64,000 nucleotides of DNA from Megamerina dolium (GCA_963854835.1 OY978527.1:34954540-35018539), one strand, 5' to 3'. Shown: positions 32,400 to 45,419, counted from the first letter of the stretch. The notes: generated by a model not told the origin, from the sequence alone. Program-made: numbers and translations.

Positions 32400-34370
32400 C
32401 TTCAGAATTTCTAAATTTTTATTGCGTATGTCTTTGTTTGTGACACACTCATTGAAGTATCATTACATTGCGATTATATTTTGCTGCCCACGAGTTCGTG
32501 TTGTGGCACGATTCGCTGTATTTTACTATTGATTAGGTATATAAGCTAAACCAACAAGAGCACCACACCATCAGATGCCGTGTTAATTAATGTTCAAATT
32601 GGCCAAAAATTGACCCCAATATATTTGGCATACTATCACAAGGCAATAAATGTAGTCAGTTCGATTATTTTGCACTTAAATGTGCACTTTTATGTTTTAT
32701 GTACAAGATACATACAAACACTTTCATTGTATTAGAGGTTTCCAAGTGGACTTTTAGCATAGATTGATTTTAAAAAATGCAAAATATACCACATTAGTGT
32801 ATGTACATAAACCAAAGCTAACATTCCAAAGACCAATGCAAATCATTTATATCATAATTTGATTCGTAGAAAATAATAATCAAGTGTCGGGACATTTTTC
32901 TGGGTTAAAATGTGTTTGTTTCGTCTAGCCGGCATTTTATCACCCGCATGAAAAGCACAATGATATTAACTTCCTACCATTAAAATAATAAAAATCATTC
33001 AAAAGATAACAAGGCAGTCCCACATGTAATTAGAGATAAAATAGAAAAAGACACTCGAACAAATATTGGCATCACAACATCTTAACGTCAGCAAACATGA
33101 ACGCATCACGAACGAGGATCACCATCGTCGATATTATCAATATACAATAGTTCTTTTTTACTCTGAATGCATACATATTGAATGTGCTCAAACAGGTAAC
33201 ACATAGAGTGTTACCATGTTTGCATAATATAAAGCCTTTTAAAATTCTACAGCAAGTTCGATACACAAAGACACCATACCTATTGGAATAGAGTGAAGAA
33301 ATAAAAATATAAGCCCAGCAATAATATAATTTTATCGTACCACAAAATAATAAATATAAGCAAATAAAAGCACATCCGCAACAATTTATGAACTCATAAC
33401 CACTTAACAATATGGTCGGTTGGTCATTTATTTAGTAGTAAACAAAAAAAAAAAAAAACAAATGGCTCTCGAATAGCAAATGGGATGGTGGTGATTCTCG
33501 AGAACTTGCTCGGAAAACGAAATTATATTACGTACAACAACAAGAACAACTGTAGTAAAAGTAAATTAAACAACAACAACAACAACAACAACAAATTGTG
33601 ATTGCGATAAAACGAGTGTATCACAAAAATATCTCATATTATAGTATCATGCATATAGCATCATACATACACCCATGCCATACACATATCTACACCCATC
33701 ATACATTCGTAGCATTCATACATTTCAAATGTACTCGTATGTATGTGCGAGAGAGCCTCTACACAATTTATCATGTTGACATTTTAATTTATTAAAAAAG
33801 GCAGAAAGTGAAATGAAAAAGGACAACCACAATTCAACAATGGTGATGCTTTATTATAAAATGTTGCATGTAACAAAAACCCAAATTAAAAGGCGTAACC
33901 AAATAGACTCGCTCCTTTTAATATTGGCAAAAAAAAAAATAAAAACGCACAAAATTAGAAAGCTGATACTAAAGAACTTTAAAATGTTGCTTACTAGTCC
34001 TTGAAAAATGCTTTTTCTCCAACCACAAAATATTATACTACTTATATGTATGTGGATGTGTATGTGTATGTATGTATGTGTTGAATTATTATACTTATAT
34101 AAGTAACAACAAAAACGACAGCATGATAACAATTTTATGACTTGTTGTCGTTGCTAAAAAGAACCTTTTTCATTTTAATAACAACGTCAATTACATATTT
34201 TACCTAGAGTACGAGATATGTAATAGATAGTGTGCGAAGAGGGGGTAGAGTGATAGAGAGATGTGGTAAACTGAATGAATAATATGACATTCCCTATAGA
34301 AAATTTTGTGACTATGATATGGGCCATTATGATTACATTTCTCAAAATAGTTGATATGTTGCAGACACAA
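32400..34370. other. Intergenic, nothing recognised
   Basis: AT-rich sequence with a poly-A tract near 33445 and a CAA/ACA run at 33571-33597, then TATG repeats near 34050-34080. No gene or transposon was recognised. Confidence 0.6.
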
Positions 34371-34374
34371 TTAA

Positions 34375-34505
34375 ACGCATCTAAATCCAGTGGGTGTGCT
34401 GGCTCCGGGATGTCGAGTGAATGGAAAATACGGTCCAGCGAAATAGGTGTTATAGATGTATACGGATCAAGCGAAAGACGTAAGCCTCGGTGAAAGATCA
34501 GTATG
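34375..34505 (+). mobile_element. RTE-like LINE 3' scrap, copy 5
   Basis: AACGCATCTAAATCCAGTGG, GTGCTGGCTCCGGGATGTCG and AGTGAATGGAAAATACGGTC follow the codons of KRIKIQRLRWLGHVERMEEH in the 39.6-kb copy. GGTGTTATAGATGTATACGGATCAAGC then follows KKVLYSEPA-G, and CCTCGGTGAAAGATCA follows LRWKDQ. It is a heavily decayed piece of about 130 bp. Confidence 0.65.
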
Positions 34506-34769
34506 CCAACGCTATCAAAAACGATTGTAATGACCAAAATAACCAAGAATGTTGCTAACTATGCACCTAGTCAAGTCATAAAGTCACACAACTAAATGCA
34601 TTCATTACGAATGCAATATTGGGCGCATCCATTTCATTTTGACAGCTATTTGATAGTTGACATTTATGCTTTATTGCCAAGTAAAAAGTTTTTGACATCA
34701 TTTTTCTTTATAATATGGAATAGGCCTAATAAAAACGTTGCAACCGCTTGGAATCACTCGCAATTTTGT

Positions 34770-35390
34770 GTATTGTGCTGTGAAATTGTGAGAACTCCGA
34801 AAGCGATCAAAGCCGTGAAGAAACGAATCGACCGAAAACCGCTCTGAAAACAGAAAAACTTGTCGCGGGAAATGCAAATTTCACAAAAATCCATGTCCAT
34901 GAAGATTTAGGACTCAGCACGTACATGGAAAACGCAAGCGAAAATGGAAAGCGTTACGCAGCCGGTACGCTCACAGATAAATTCTGCTTACTGAAGAGAA
35001 AATTTTCGCCGTAAAAGAATAAACAGAACGATCATGTATATGCTCCGTAATCCAGAGAAGCATCCCAACTCATCCCGAGGGTTCAAAGAGGAGTCTGCTC
35101 TAGCTCGCAAGGTAAAAACGACTCAACTGTGGCTAAAAAGTAACATTTCGGACTTCATATCAACGGATGATTGGCCAGTCCGTATTAGAGGGCAGAGCTT
35201 GCTCTACTCGACACCAAAATATTGAGTCGTAGAAGTGAGCCCTTGTTCGTGGACAATTTCCCCATGCATGAAGTACGTCTTGCGATCGATGAGTGGTCTG
35301 ATCGTCTCAAGTCGTGCTGAAATGGAAGTCATTTCGAATAAGTTGTTCTGCGATTTGTAGCAATTGAAGGCCCAATAAAAAGAAAAAAAG
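34770..35390 (+). mobile_element. maT-type (DD37D) Tc1/mariner transposase remnant
   Basis: In order: AVKKRIDRKP and KNLSREMQISQKSMS in the DNA-binding region near 34810-34900, then REKIFAVKE near 35000 (the TDEKIFTVE block of the first catalytic Asp, with the Asp lost), then ARKVKTTQLWLKSNISDFIS and TDDWPV near 35100-35180, then DNFPMHEVRLAIDEW and DRLKSC near 35260-35310, and SHFE near 35335. FIS-DDWP and the C-terminal AIDEWP-RLK-C are hallmarks of maT-like transposases. The QQD and NPLD blocks are deleted. Confidence 0.75.
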
Positions 35391-35399
35391 TTTTGAAAA

Positions 35400-36740
35400 A
35401 TATTAATTTATTTTCATTTGGCATCGATTTTTCTGTGTACCAATATTTATGACTTGACTAGGTATTACGATCAAGTAAATGCTTGCATTTGGTATAGGGT
35501 AACTTGTTGCCTCGCTGAAGATACACGAATATGTTACTAATGCATGTAATAATGTTAGCTTAGCTTGGCTTTAATGCTCTGCGCTTCCTTGTTACGTAGG
35601 TACGCTTACTAACATTCGAACTACCTTACCTACCTACCAACTCGCATATGCTCGTATGATTCGCTTGCAGCCAAATATGTTTACTTAACAAAAGAAAAAA
35701 AAAAATTTATAAAAAAATAAAAAATAAAATAAAAGAAATATAAAAAGAGGGAGATTTAAAAAAGAAGTTGAAAATAATATATTTAATAAAATAATACCAA
35801 GTCAGTGAGTGGTGGTGCTGCTACTACATATACGATACATATACATACTGCTATTGTAACCATTTTTCACAAAATGAGAATAAACATCAAGATTTGCATT
35901 AAGAAAAGTGAAAAAGAAATGAATTGTATATACATGAACATATTCCCAAGAAAAATATACTTTACTTACATACGCATGTTGTTTAAAAAGCGATAAAATC
36001 TATAGTATGAGCATACTTACATTCGTTTATGGGTACTATACTATATATGTATGTGTGTGTATATGTAAAAAAAAATAGTATCATACAAGAATGATATGTT
36101 ATGGAAGGAAATTTAAATTTAATTTGCTTAGCGAATAATTTAAAATAATCATAACAAATGTGATAACAACAATAAGGAGCTGTACTAACGCATACTCGTA
36201 CGTATACGTACACACATGCACGTGCTCAAGTTGATTTATGAAAGTTATATAGAAGGACTTTCTAATAGTAGTAGCATTACAAAACATTAAATTTCTTGGG
36301 GGCAAACATTTAAAGACGCTGTTCATTGTAAATATGCCATCAAACGGATGTAAAAAAAATGTCAAATAGGAGATAATCCTAAGGCTACTTAAAAAAATTA
36401 CAAAATATATATTTTTATATTATATTTTATGTGCCTAAAATCTAACTTGTCTATCATCACTTAATGCTTTCTAGCTTTTACATTTCATGTGTGATTTTAG
36501 CATGAGTAATGAGTTCAAAATGAAATTGATAAAAATCCACTTTTTTTTTTACTTTCATCGCCTATAACTTACGTCAAATTTGATCCGATCGACACAAGCT
36601 GCAAATCGTCGGAAAAAAGAAGACCACACAATGATGTAAAATGTGTTTTTGTTTTTGAGATCACCTCCAACAACAAATCGTTGCCCGAGAGAGGTTAAGA
36701 AGTGGATATATATAGGACTGCTTACTACCTACTATTACGG
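35400..36740. other. Intergenic, nothing recognised
   Basis: AT-rich sequence with A-rich tracts near 35690-35760 and ATACGTACGT-type runs near 36200. No gene is seen. Confidence 0.6.
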
Positions 36741-36744
36741 GGGT

Positions 36745-37455
36745 TGCCTTTTATATACTTTTAAAAAGTATGAAAATGCATAATAAAAAATGGTTTATTG
36801 TTTTTCAAAGTATTCTCCATGAAAGTCTACATATTTTTACATGCGCTCAAACCAATTATCGCAGCACTTTTTCCACACCGACTGAGATACCTCCAAGATA
36901 TAATTTTTGTTAGATTTGGCTCGACTTGGAAGACCGACACGATCGATTGCTGTTTTATTTCGGGCTCATACGCATATATACATGATTCGTCACCTGTTGT
37001 GATCTTTAAATGTCTTTCGAACCGCGATCAAATATTTTCTTCATCTCTTTGCACCAATCGACACAAGCCTTTTTTTTTTGAGGGATTGTTAAATTTTGCG
37101 GGATCCAACGAGAAAAAATCTTTCTGACAGTTCAGTGTTCATGTGATATCAATTGCACAGCGGAACTAATGCTGAAGAATGCTTCTATCTCATGGTATGG
37201 TACGTGATGATCTTTCATCATCAGTTCATGCACAGCATCGATGGTTTCTGGCACGAAATTCATCCTGGAGCGAACGGCGACCACGGATGCATTCGTTAAA
37301 CCAGTTATAAATTGTCTGGAGAGTAGATGCTTCATCGCCAAATGCCGCATGAAGACGATCGAAGCACTGTTGTTGAGACAATTCACTTCGAAAATCGTAA
37401 AAAAATCATAGCTCGAAAATGTTCACGAGTAATATTCATTTTTTGATCGAGATGA
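36745..37455 (-). mobile_element. Mariner remnant with central deletion
   Basis: Minus-strand text, from 37430 down: NITREHFRAMIFLRFSK, then NCLNNSASIVFMRHLA in a shifted frame where the family has LSQQQCFDRLHAAFGDEAS, TIYNWFNECIRGRRS-like text, then VPETIDAVHELMMKDHHVPY and HEIEAFFSIS. Near 36980 it has TTGDESCIYAYEPEIKQQS, holding the first catalytic Asp region, and near 36880-36800 the tail ends in an ...ENTLKNN-like stretch matching the usual -EYFE- C-terminus. The region from the second to the third Asp is deleted. Confidence 0.8.
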
Positions 37456-37459
37456 ATTT

Positions 37460-38587
37460 TTCAAGTCACTGTAAACAACAAAAATAGCGCTTGTATATCA
37501 AGACGTTCTGAGTACGTTTATGCTGAAAAATGTCAAATTTTCCAATGGAAATGTCAGATTTAACAAAAACGTACTAGATCATACTTTTGAAGGTAACGTA
37601 CCTATTATACCTTGGTGAGCAATATTACGCTGATATTACGAATCGATCGTATTCATTGTTTAATTCAGTAGATATTGCTCATATGTTTTCGCTTTGATAT
37701 TTATCAGTTCCACCATGTGCATTATTTTCAAAAATATTAGTATTAAAAATGGAGTAATTTTAAATTTTAATGCAACTGTTATGTCTAGGGTGTCTATGGA
37801 GTTTTCAGTAAGATATTCTTTGAGCTCAGAGACTTTTTTTTTTGAGGTTTTATATTTGTTCATGGTTTTCAGCAAATTCTTTAACTAATTCATCATATTT
37901 GTTATTTGTAGAATTAGCTGTTTAATCATGTAGTACTATACATATATTAAATATACGAGTACTTAATGAAAAAAAGTCATCCATATTAATAATAATTTTT
38001 TTTTGGAAATGATTTAAAGGTTTTAACAAACAAGAACAGCAATTGTAATAATAATAATAATAATAGTAATGAAATTAACATAAAAAACCAATTTTACCGA
38101 AATAAAACAATGAACAAATAGAAGAAATTGATGCAGAAGATGAAAACAATTATTAAACGCAAGTTACATGTGCAAGTGTTAATATGAATAAAATACGTTC
38201 ATATACTACATACCTAATATTCATAATAATAACAATAAAACAGTTTAAATACATATAAAATATATTCTTGCAACTATATAACGCTTAACAAGTATGTAAG
38301 CATACACATGCGTACATATGAAATTATAACAAGCTGTTATATTCATAAATTTCACCCGTTTGGCTGCACGCACACACACTGTTGCAATATATGCCATCAT
38401 CTCAAATTACATATATTATATTTCATTTTTTATTGTTATTACTGTTGTTGTTGTTACATTACATTACACAATACTGATGCGCGCCTACTCCCCTTTTTTT
38501 ATCTTTTATTTCGAGTCATATAAAAAGCAATAATTTAAAGGCTCTCATAGCGTACACATACATATAATATATAATATATATAATATA

Positions 38588-38642
<55 letters not shown>

Positions 38643-39560
38643 CATATATGTATGTATATATTTAAAATTCGTGTATTGTGTATACCTCTGAAAGCGTTCT
38701 ATTATTTGAATTTTCGAAGTTTAGTAATCCAAACGTCGATACACTAAAACAATTACTGAAGTTCTGAATCATTCTGAATTCTGACATGCTAGTTTCTTTA
38801 AACCGAATTTCATTCAACAGCACGTCCACTGTACTTACACGATGCAGTGGGAGGGAAAGCAATGGATAATAGAGTATACAATTATATACAAAAATAAGTC
38901 TACTTGAAAATTATTATAAATTTTCATTCATTGTACGTTTATGTATGTATGTATGGATAGATGTGAAAATTCCATGGGAGAGTAAACACCGCTATTGTTT
39001 CATAATTCTATATTGCACACTTACAATGCGCATTAGCAAACACACACATTAGCAAACACACACAAAAGTATTTAAATAATGAAAAGAAAAAGTTTCATAT
39101 TCAAAAACACCAACAATAACAATAGAAAGCCTTCAACGTTAAGTTTGTGGTTGTCAGAAGGATGATTTTGTGGTCAAAGAATGATTGGATGAATTAAGCG
39201 TAGCAAATCATAATCTAAATGACAAAAAAAGAGCCATTAATTTTCAAAATAACTTTTGCAAGATCTAACCATTTTTTTTTCTCCCTATTCTGTAAGTCTG
39301 TTAAAATTTAAAAAGTTAAAATATTGTATTATTTGTGAAGTTAGGAAAAGAGAAGAAGAAACTCCAACGATTATATTCATCTCGATCTGTTTTATTTTAA
39401 TAAATGCATGACAATGGGAGGAAACTAGTTGCCAGATGGCCGACTTACAATAGAATTTGACAAATATTCTTTTTAAACATTATTCATATATATGTATGCC
39501 ATGAAAATTGATAGCTCGAGCTATTTGTGATGCAAGAGGCACTAGGGCTATTTTTATTTG
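37460..39560. other. Intergenic, nothing recognised
   Basis: AT-rich sequence with AAT/TAA runs near 38045-38070 and a long TA array (38566-38650). No gene is seen. Confidence 0.6.
38566..38650. repeat. (TA)n microsatellite
   Basis: The core from 38593 to 38636 is a near-pure TA run flanked by ATATAATATA and TATGTATG. It is self-complementary. Confidence 0.95.
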
Positions 39561-39603
39561 TACTAAGTAAACTAAGGGTCATCAACAAAAGCGGTAGTCC
39601 GTT

Positions 39604-40542
39604 GATGTAGACTTTAATGCCAGGGTGGGCAAGGAAGGTACCTTTGGTCCAACTGTCGGAAAATTCAGCCTCCACCAGAACACCTCCGATAACGGAATGA
39701 GGCTGATCGACTTCGCCGCAGCACGAAACATGGTAATTGGTGGTACCAGATTCCAGCATCTCGACATCCACAAAGCGACATGGCTGTCTCCAGATCAACG
39801 TACAACAAACCAAATTGATCATGTGGTGATTGACGGAAGGCATGCTTCCAGTGTGATGGACGTGAAATCGATCCGTGGTGCCAACATCGACTCGGATCAC
39901 TACCTTGTTGCAGCTAAGGTGCGCACACGCTTATATGTCGCAAATAACAAGAGAAGTCCCACACAGAGAAAGCTCGACGTCAGTAAGCTGCAATCACCAG
40001 AGACAGCAGATGCATTTTCCTCTCGACTATCGGATCTGCTTATGCAGAACACTCCCCCACTTGATGATACATGCGCACGGTGGACACATATATCCCACTC
40101 CATGACTACTGCTGCCGAGGAGGTAATCGGTTACTACCGGCCTCTGAGGAATGAGTGGTATGATCAGGAGTGTCGCGACGCTACCGCAGAGAAAGACGCC
40201 GCCTACAGAAGAACCCTGCGTGCAGGCGCAACGCGAGCTGTTAAGGAGCGGTACAGAGAGAAAAGGAGAGCAGAGAGACGTCTTTTCAGGCGCAAGAGGA
40301 GGGAGTTGGAAAGACGTGAGTGTGAGGAGATAGAGATGTGTATCGACAAGAATGAGACTCGAAAATTCTTCGAAAAGATCAAGCGCCTAAGTGGAGGTTT
40401 AAATCCCGGAGCCTCTTCTTGTCGTGATGGAAATGGGAATCTGGTTACGGATGTCCAGAGTGTACTGAGCCTATGGAGGGAACACTTCTCCACGTTACTA
40501 AATGGCGATGCTACGAACAATTCCGCCAGTGGAAAGGATTGA
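39604..40542 (+). pseudogene. RTE ORF part 1: endonuclease C-terminal half and linker
   Basis: The frame opens DVDFNARVGKEGTFGP, where GDFNA is the conserved APE-endonuclease block, and continues NGMRLIDFAAARNMVIGGT, TNQIDHVVIDGRH and NIDSDHYLVAAKV, with the catalytic S-D-H near the end of the domain. A long basic linker rich in Arg and Glu (AVKERYREKRRAERRLFRRK) follows, then FFEKIKRLSGG and VLSLWREHFSTLLNG. The N-terminal third of the endonuclease is missing at the truncation point. The frame stops at TGA (40540-40542); reading on in the same frame gives more linker (TAILRLKNNKAAGADGLP) up to the deletion near 40685, so the stop is a mutation. Confidence 0.9.
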
Positions 40543-40691
40543 CCGATAACCCCGATTACAGATGATGGTGTTGACTATGACGAGGTTGAAACGGCCATTT
40601 TAAGGCTGAAGAACAACAAAGCTGCAGGTGCTGATGGCCTGCCTGCCGAGTTGTTTAAGACCGGAGGCGATGAGCTTTTCTGTGCGTACTG

Positions 40692-41915
40692 TGTGAAAGG
40701 TTGAAGCCTATGCTCAGCAACCTGATTGGACCTTATCAGTGTGGCTTCAGACCTGGTAAATCCACCATCGACCAGATTTTCACACTGCGCCAAATCCTGG
40801 AGAAGACCCAAGAAAAACAGATCGACACACACCACCTATTTGTTGATTATAAAGCCGCTTTCGACAGTCCGGTAAGGGATTACCTCTACGCAACAATGTC
40901 TGAGTTCGGTATTCCTGCAAAGCTCATTCGACTTTGTAGAATGACACTGCATAACTCCCGTTGTGCAGTGAAAATTGGGAAGGACCTCTCCGCACCGTTT
41001 AATACCGAACGGGGTTTCAGACAAGGTGATTCGTTAGCGTGCGACTTCTTCAATCTTATTATGGAGAAAATAATACGAGCTGCTGATCTACGACATAATG
41101 GCACTATCTTCAACAAAAGTGTCATGCTGTTAGCGTATGCCGACGATATTGACATAATCGGCATGAACACGCGAGCAGTCAGTGCAGCATTCTCAGAGTT
41201 GGAAAGAGAGTCGCGTCGGATGGGTCTCACGGTGAACGAGGGCAAGACGAAGTATCTAGTGTCAACAAACAAAGAGTCCCGGCGTCTTGGACACCACGTC
41301 ACTGTTGACAACTACGCTTTTGAAGTAGTAAGGGACTTTGTCTATCTTGGAACCAGCATTAACAGCAGTAATGACGTCAGCTTGGAGATCATGCGTAGGA
41401 TAACTCTTGCTAACAGGTGTTACTTTGGGCTGAGTAAGCAATTGAGAAGTCGAGCCCTCTCTCGAAGAACGAAAACTACACTCTACAAGTCTCTCATCAT
41501 GCCTGTCCTAACATATGGCGCTGAAGCCTGGACAATTTCCACCTCGGATGAGCGAATACTTGGAGTTTTCGAGAGAAAAGTCCTACGCAAGATCTTTGGA
41601 CCTATTTGCGTTGGTGGCGAGTACCGAATAAGGTACAACCATGAGCTGTACGAGCTGTATGCCGATATTGACATAGTAAAGCGCATCAAAATCCAGCGGC
41701 TGCGCTGGCTAGGTCATGTCGAGCGAATGGAAGAACACGCTCCAGCTAAGAAGGTGTTATATTCGGAACCCGCTGGAGGACGACGCAAAAGAGGAAGACC
41801 AAACCTCCGGTGGAAAGACCAAGTACTGGAGAACCTGACGGCGCTTGGAATTTCTAACTGGCGCCAGCTAGCGAAGAACAGAGATGGCTGGCGAAGCATG
41901 TTATTTTCGGCCTAA
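40692..41915 (+). pseudogene. RTE ORF part 2: reverse transcriptase and C-terminal domain
   Basis: It resumes in another frame with CERLKPMLSNLIGPYQCGF. RT motifs follow in order: FRPGKSTIDQIFTLRQIL, motif A HHLFVDYKAAFDS, motif B GFRQGDSLACDFFNLIMEK, catalytic YADDIDIIG, then GLTVNEGKTKYLVS and DFVYLGTSI. The C-terminal part has VLTYGAEAW, RWLGHVERM, GGRRKRGRPNLRWKD and ALGISNWR, ending at a TAA. About 60 residues between GGDEL and CERLKP are gone; the 4.9-kb copy still shows part of them (GISLLSIAYKVL). The catalytic residues are intact, but the protein is not contiguous with its endonuclease. Confidence 0.93.
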
Positions 41916-41970
41916 ATCGATATTCGGTTGTTATGGCCACATAAGTAAGTAAGTAAGTAAACTAAGGGTC

Positions 41971-42515
41971 TAACAAAAAATACTGCAAATTCATTAATTT
42001 TGACCAAAAATTTATCTAAAATCCTTTTTTGAGCAGAACAGAAAAATAAGACATTTGAGGGTTAACATGAACCATACATATGTAAGTACTTTCATATGAA
42101 CATTTTAATATTCAAAACATGTAAACCAGGGAGCTAGCGATCAGGATTGTAAAATACTCGTAACGAGAACTATTCGAACACTAATGAAAAAAATGAGCTG
42201 AAAAATACATTTTACGAAAGATTGCAAGATGACGCAAGCTTTCATCACCACTGCCATTGCCAAGCCATCACTATTGCTTATGCTTCACTTTTATATTTTT
42301 TTAACATTTCTTTGTAAATGAGTGCATTCGTTCTTTTGAGTACCTACTTAACCGCAACATGTGCTTTTGCTTTTTATTTAAAATAAATTTCCTTCAAATT
42401 AAATGAAATAACAACAGCTGGCACTATTTCTATATTATATGTGACCAAAACTACAACACATGTTTAAAATTTTCAGTCTTAGTAACACATCCGCAATCAT
42501 TCCAATTTGAATTGT
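41971..42515. other. Intergenic, nothing recognised
   Basis: AT-rich sequence between two LINEs. No coding signal is seen. Confidence 0.55.
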
Positions 42516-42519
42516 TCTG

Positions 42520-43780
42520 GTTAACTGGAAACACAATACCGAAGGACGTGTTAAGAAAGCCTCGATAGCCTTGAACTCATGCAAATGGCCTGTAGGTAAA
42601 AATGTGGCATGAATCCACGCGTCACGTATTGGCTGTATATAACAGTAGTTTGACCATTATATTTTATATGGAGTCGTTAAATGGTGAACTGCACTATACA
42701 AAGCCTTATATAGAAATTGGTTGCAAATAATTCAAAGGTTGGCTGCTATGTGTATTAATATCTCGATATCTAAGGAAAATAGGTGACAGCGCAACAGGTA
42801 ATTTGACTCAAAACTATATCGGAGTGGACCCAGAAGAGTATGAGGCATAGTAGCATTGTGCATAATTTCAATTTCATACCGCGAAACGTTGACTAAGAGA
42901 GAGAGCAGAGTTAAGCTTTGACCACGAGCTCCAGATGAACGTATTTGACTGGGAACACGGACGGATCCCTTTTATGTAATCAATCCACATTTACACCGGT
43001 GACTCCGAGCTAGACGGCTGGTTAGGAGAAAGATATTTCGTGAAACTCTTGCGGTGCGCATAGCATTTAGGTTACATTTAGATCACTGCAGCGTTTTCAG
43101 GTTAAAGTTTTGGCTATTAGCAAGGTAAGTACACAGCTATGACGTAACATAGCAGCCAAATGGACATAGCAATATTCATGGACATCCAAGCAGTAAATAA
43201 AACCTTAGAACAAATTTTCTTGAATTCGACTATAGTCCGTAACTGTAGGGTATCTCTTGATGAGATGTTCGAACAGTTTAAGAGAGAGAGAGAGAGAGAA
43301 ATAGTGATATAATTTGCCAAAGGGAGTACAGTGTTGGAAGCTCTTCCTGAGAAGGAGAGTATTAGTATTCCAATCATAATGAATGAAAGCTTCCTGGAAC
43401 TTCAAATGCACTACAAAAGCCTAACTCCAAATGGACAATGGAGTCCTCGTGTACCATTACTCATAATATCTAGTTTAAGTTGGATGAGAAAAGAATAAAA
43501 GAATTATTACACTTTATCAGACATACTGTGAGCATCCTTGTAGGCCTCATTACAGGGCAACACCTCATCGGTAGGTATGCCACCAGTTTAGGCTTGGTAG
43601 CAGCTGACCAAAGACGTAGCTGTGAAAACGAGGAGGAGGTGCAGACCATTCCGCACCTTTTGTGTGAGGGTTTGTTCCTCGCGCGCCGCATGAAGACGTA
43701 TTTGAGCAGTTGTTATAAGAACAACCATTGGGTATTTGGCGCAGTAGGAGTCAGGAAATTTATACCACTCTTACCGTAGT
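42520..43780 (+). mobile_element. RNase H-type LINE, RT end to tail
   Basis: Near 42610 the text gives NPRVTYWLYITVV, the end-of-RT block (PRVTHWLYTAVVRP), then QRLAAMCI near 42740. Near 42940-43020 it has FDWEHGRIPFM, then IHIYTGDSELDGW, where the family has IHIFTDGSKL, so Asp and Gly are transposed at the first RNase H catalytic site. VFQAEVLAI survives as RFQVKVLAI near 43090, then MDIQAVNKTL near 43170 where TDSQAA is usual. From 43480 an open frame reads KRIKELLHFIRHTVSILVGL, ITGQHLIGRYATSLGL and RRSCENEEEVQTIPHLLCEG, the Cys/His tail. The fragment is dead but covers the longest part of this family. Confidence 0.85.
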
Positions 43781-43789
43781 TCGGCATGG

Positions 43790-45180
43790 TTCGAGGAAAG
43801 ATAATTTTGTACTTAAACTTCGAATTTGTTCGGCTTCTTCGACAAAATTTCAATAAAATTTCAAAGGCATTAAAAGGTAAACTATGTAAACTATGCAAAG
43901 GTTTATTTTCGATCAATAGTCCAACTTTAGAATTTCGTTTAAATCTAAAAAAAATATCAAACTAACTAATCCCTTAACATACCAATAAACCGTTTAAATC
44001 CATGTTATAGAAATTGAAAGAATAGAAATTTGCAAAGCAAAACACAAACCATTGCCATCAACAACAAAAAAATACTATAAAAATAAAAAATGTTAGCAAG
44101 ATTTTTATTAAAAAAAAAAGTGTCCCCAAATGACCATTTGTAAGAGTATTTATATATGAACATCGTTACATATGTTTCAAATGAATAACCTTTTGAAGCA
44201 ATAGAGAATGCAAACGAGAAAAACAAAGACTAGAGAAGCACAAAAAAAAAATGAGCTGCCAAAGTATCAACATAAATAAATTAACATAGTAAATAGTTTG
44301 TGGAACCACAATGCCACAGCCAGAATTAGCAAAATAGAAAAAAAAATTATAATAAAAATACCAAAATAAAAGAAAGAGGAGGGAAACGAACAAACACCGA
44401 TTTCGTTTAGCGACAAATCACACACGTAGTACATCCGTATGTAACTAACATTTGCCACTGACACCTTTCGGCTATGAATATATGTATGTACACTATGTGT
44501 ACATCTAAACGCAACAGCAGCTGTTCTCTACCAACAATAAGTATTAAGCATGCCACAAGCAAATTACGAAGGAAACGAACAAAGACAAAGACAAAACACT
44601 ACGAAAAAATGGAAATTATATTTGTTAATTTTTTTTTTTTTTTTTTTTTTTAATATACATATATAAATATAAAAATCTAGCAGAACAACAAGGACCACGC
44701 ATACTATGGAAGCCAAATGAAGTATTGAAATGCTCGCATATCTCTTCAAAATTTCCCAAAATTTATTAAATTATATGAATCATATTTTAATGTTTTAAAA
44801 TGCCGCTGTATAAAACCATATTTAGGTTTTTTTTTAGCCCCTAAATATTGTCCCTGTAGTCCTTATACCTTACAACGCAATAGTAGTTTGTAAACAGGAT
44901 TCTTAACTGCATTTAACTGTGTTTTCAGCGAGATATAACTTTTTCAATCGATGCTAATATAACTACGATAGTAACCTTTCAATGATAGCACTTTTCGCAT
45001 TTACCTTAAAAATTAGCATTGAACCACTCGCAACATTGATTTTGTATGGGAGTTACATTGCATAGAGGGTTTAGCTCGGCCAATTGTTGCATAATTATTT
45101 CTCCCTAAAAATTTTATATACATACCAAATAAATCTGTCGTTTGGTTTAGCTTATAGTTTGACATTTTTTCGTTTCTACA
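43790..45180. other. Intergenic, nothing recognised
   Basis: AT-rich sequence with a long poly-T tract at 44630-44651. GATTTTGTATGGGAGTTAC near 45040 recalls the GTATGGGAGCC repeat family but is too short to assign. Confidence 0.6.
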
Positions 45181-45182
45181 TA

Positions 45183-45410
45183 GGAGCACATGGGTTAATG
45201 CGTTGGTATTCTGATCCATAGGTTCTAGGTTAGCTCCCCGGTTAACTCAACTCGAACGTCGATGTATTTTTCCTAACGGACGGTATCCAACTGTTGCGGG
45301 CAATTGGCGAAGATTCTGCTGTTCGGAAGCAGCTCAAATAAGTAGGTCCCCTGTGCAACAAGCCTCAAATTGGTCTCCGTTTGACCGTGGTATTACCACG
45401 GTATGATGTA
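45183..45410 (+). mobile_element. Possible tRNA-derived SINE, copy E (very diverged)
   Basis: GGGTTAATGCGTTGGTATTCTGATC, CATAGGTTCTAGGTTAGCTCCCCGG and TTTTCCTAACGGACGGTATCC resemble in order the head and middle section of copy C when read in short blocks. AAATAAGTAGGTCCCCTGTG and CCGTGGTATTACCACGG match body and tail less well. Box A is lost. Confidence 0.45.
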
Positions 45411-45419
45411 AAAATCTTA

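Larger units (their letters stand above)
39564..41970 (+). mobile_element. RTE/BovB-like LINE, copy 6, 5'-truncated insertion with target-site duplication
   Basis: TAAGTAAACTAAGGGTC occurs at 39564-39580 and again at 41954-41970, a 17-bp target-site duplication. The insert (39581-41953) begins inside the endonuclease and ends GGTTGTTATGGCCACATAAG followed by repeated TAAG units, a simple-repeat 3' tail as RTE-type LINEs have. The exact edge between tail and duplication is ambiguous because both contain TAAG. It is the youngest and most complete LINE here, but it is broken: a stop at 40540-40542 and a deletion with frameshift near 40690. It is the reference against which the other copies were read. 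Confidence 0.93.
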
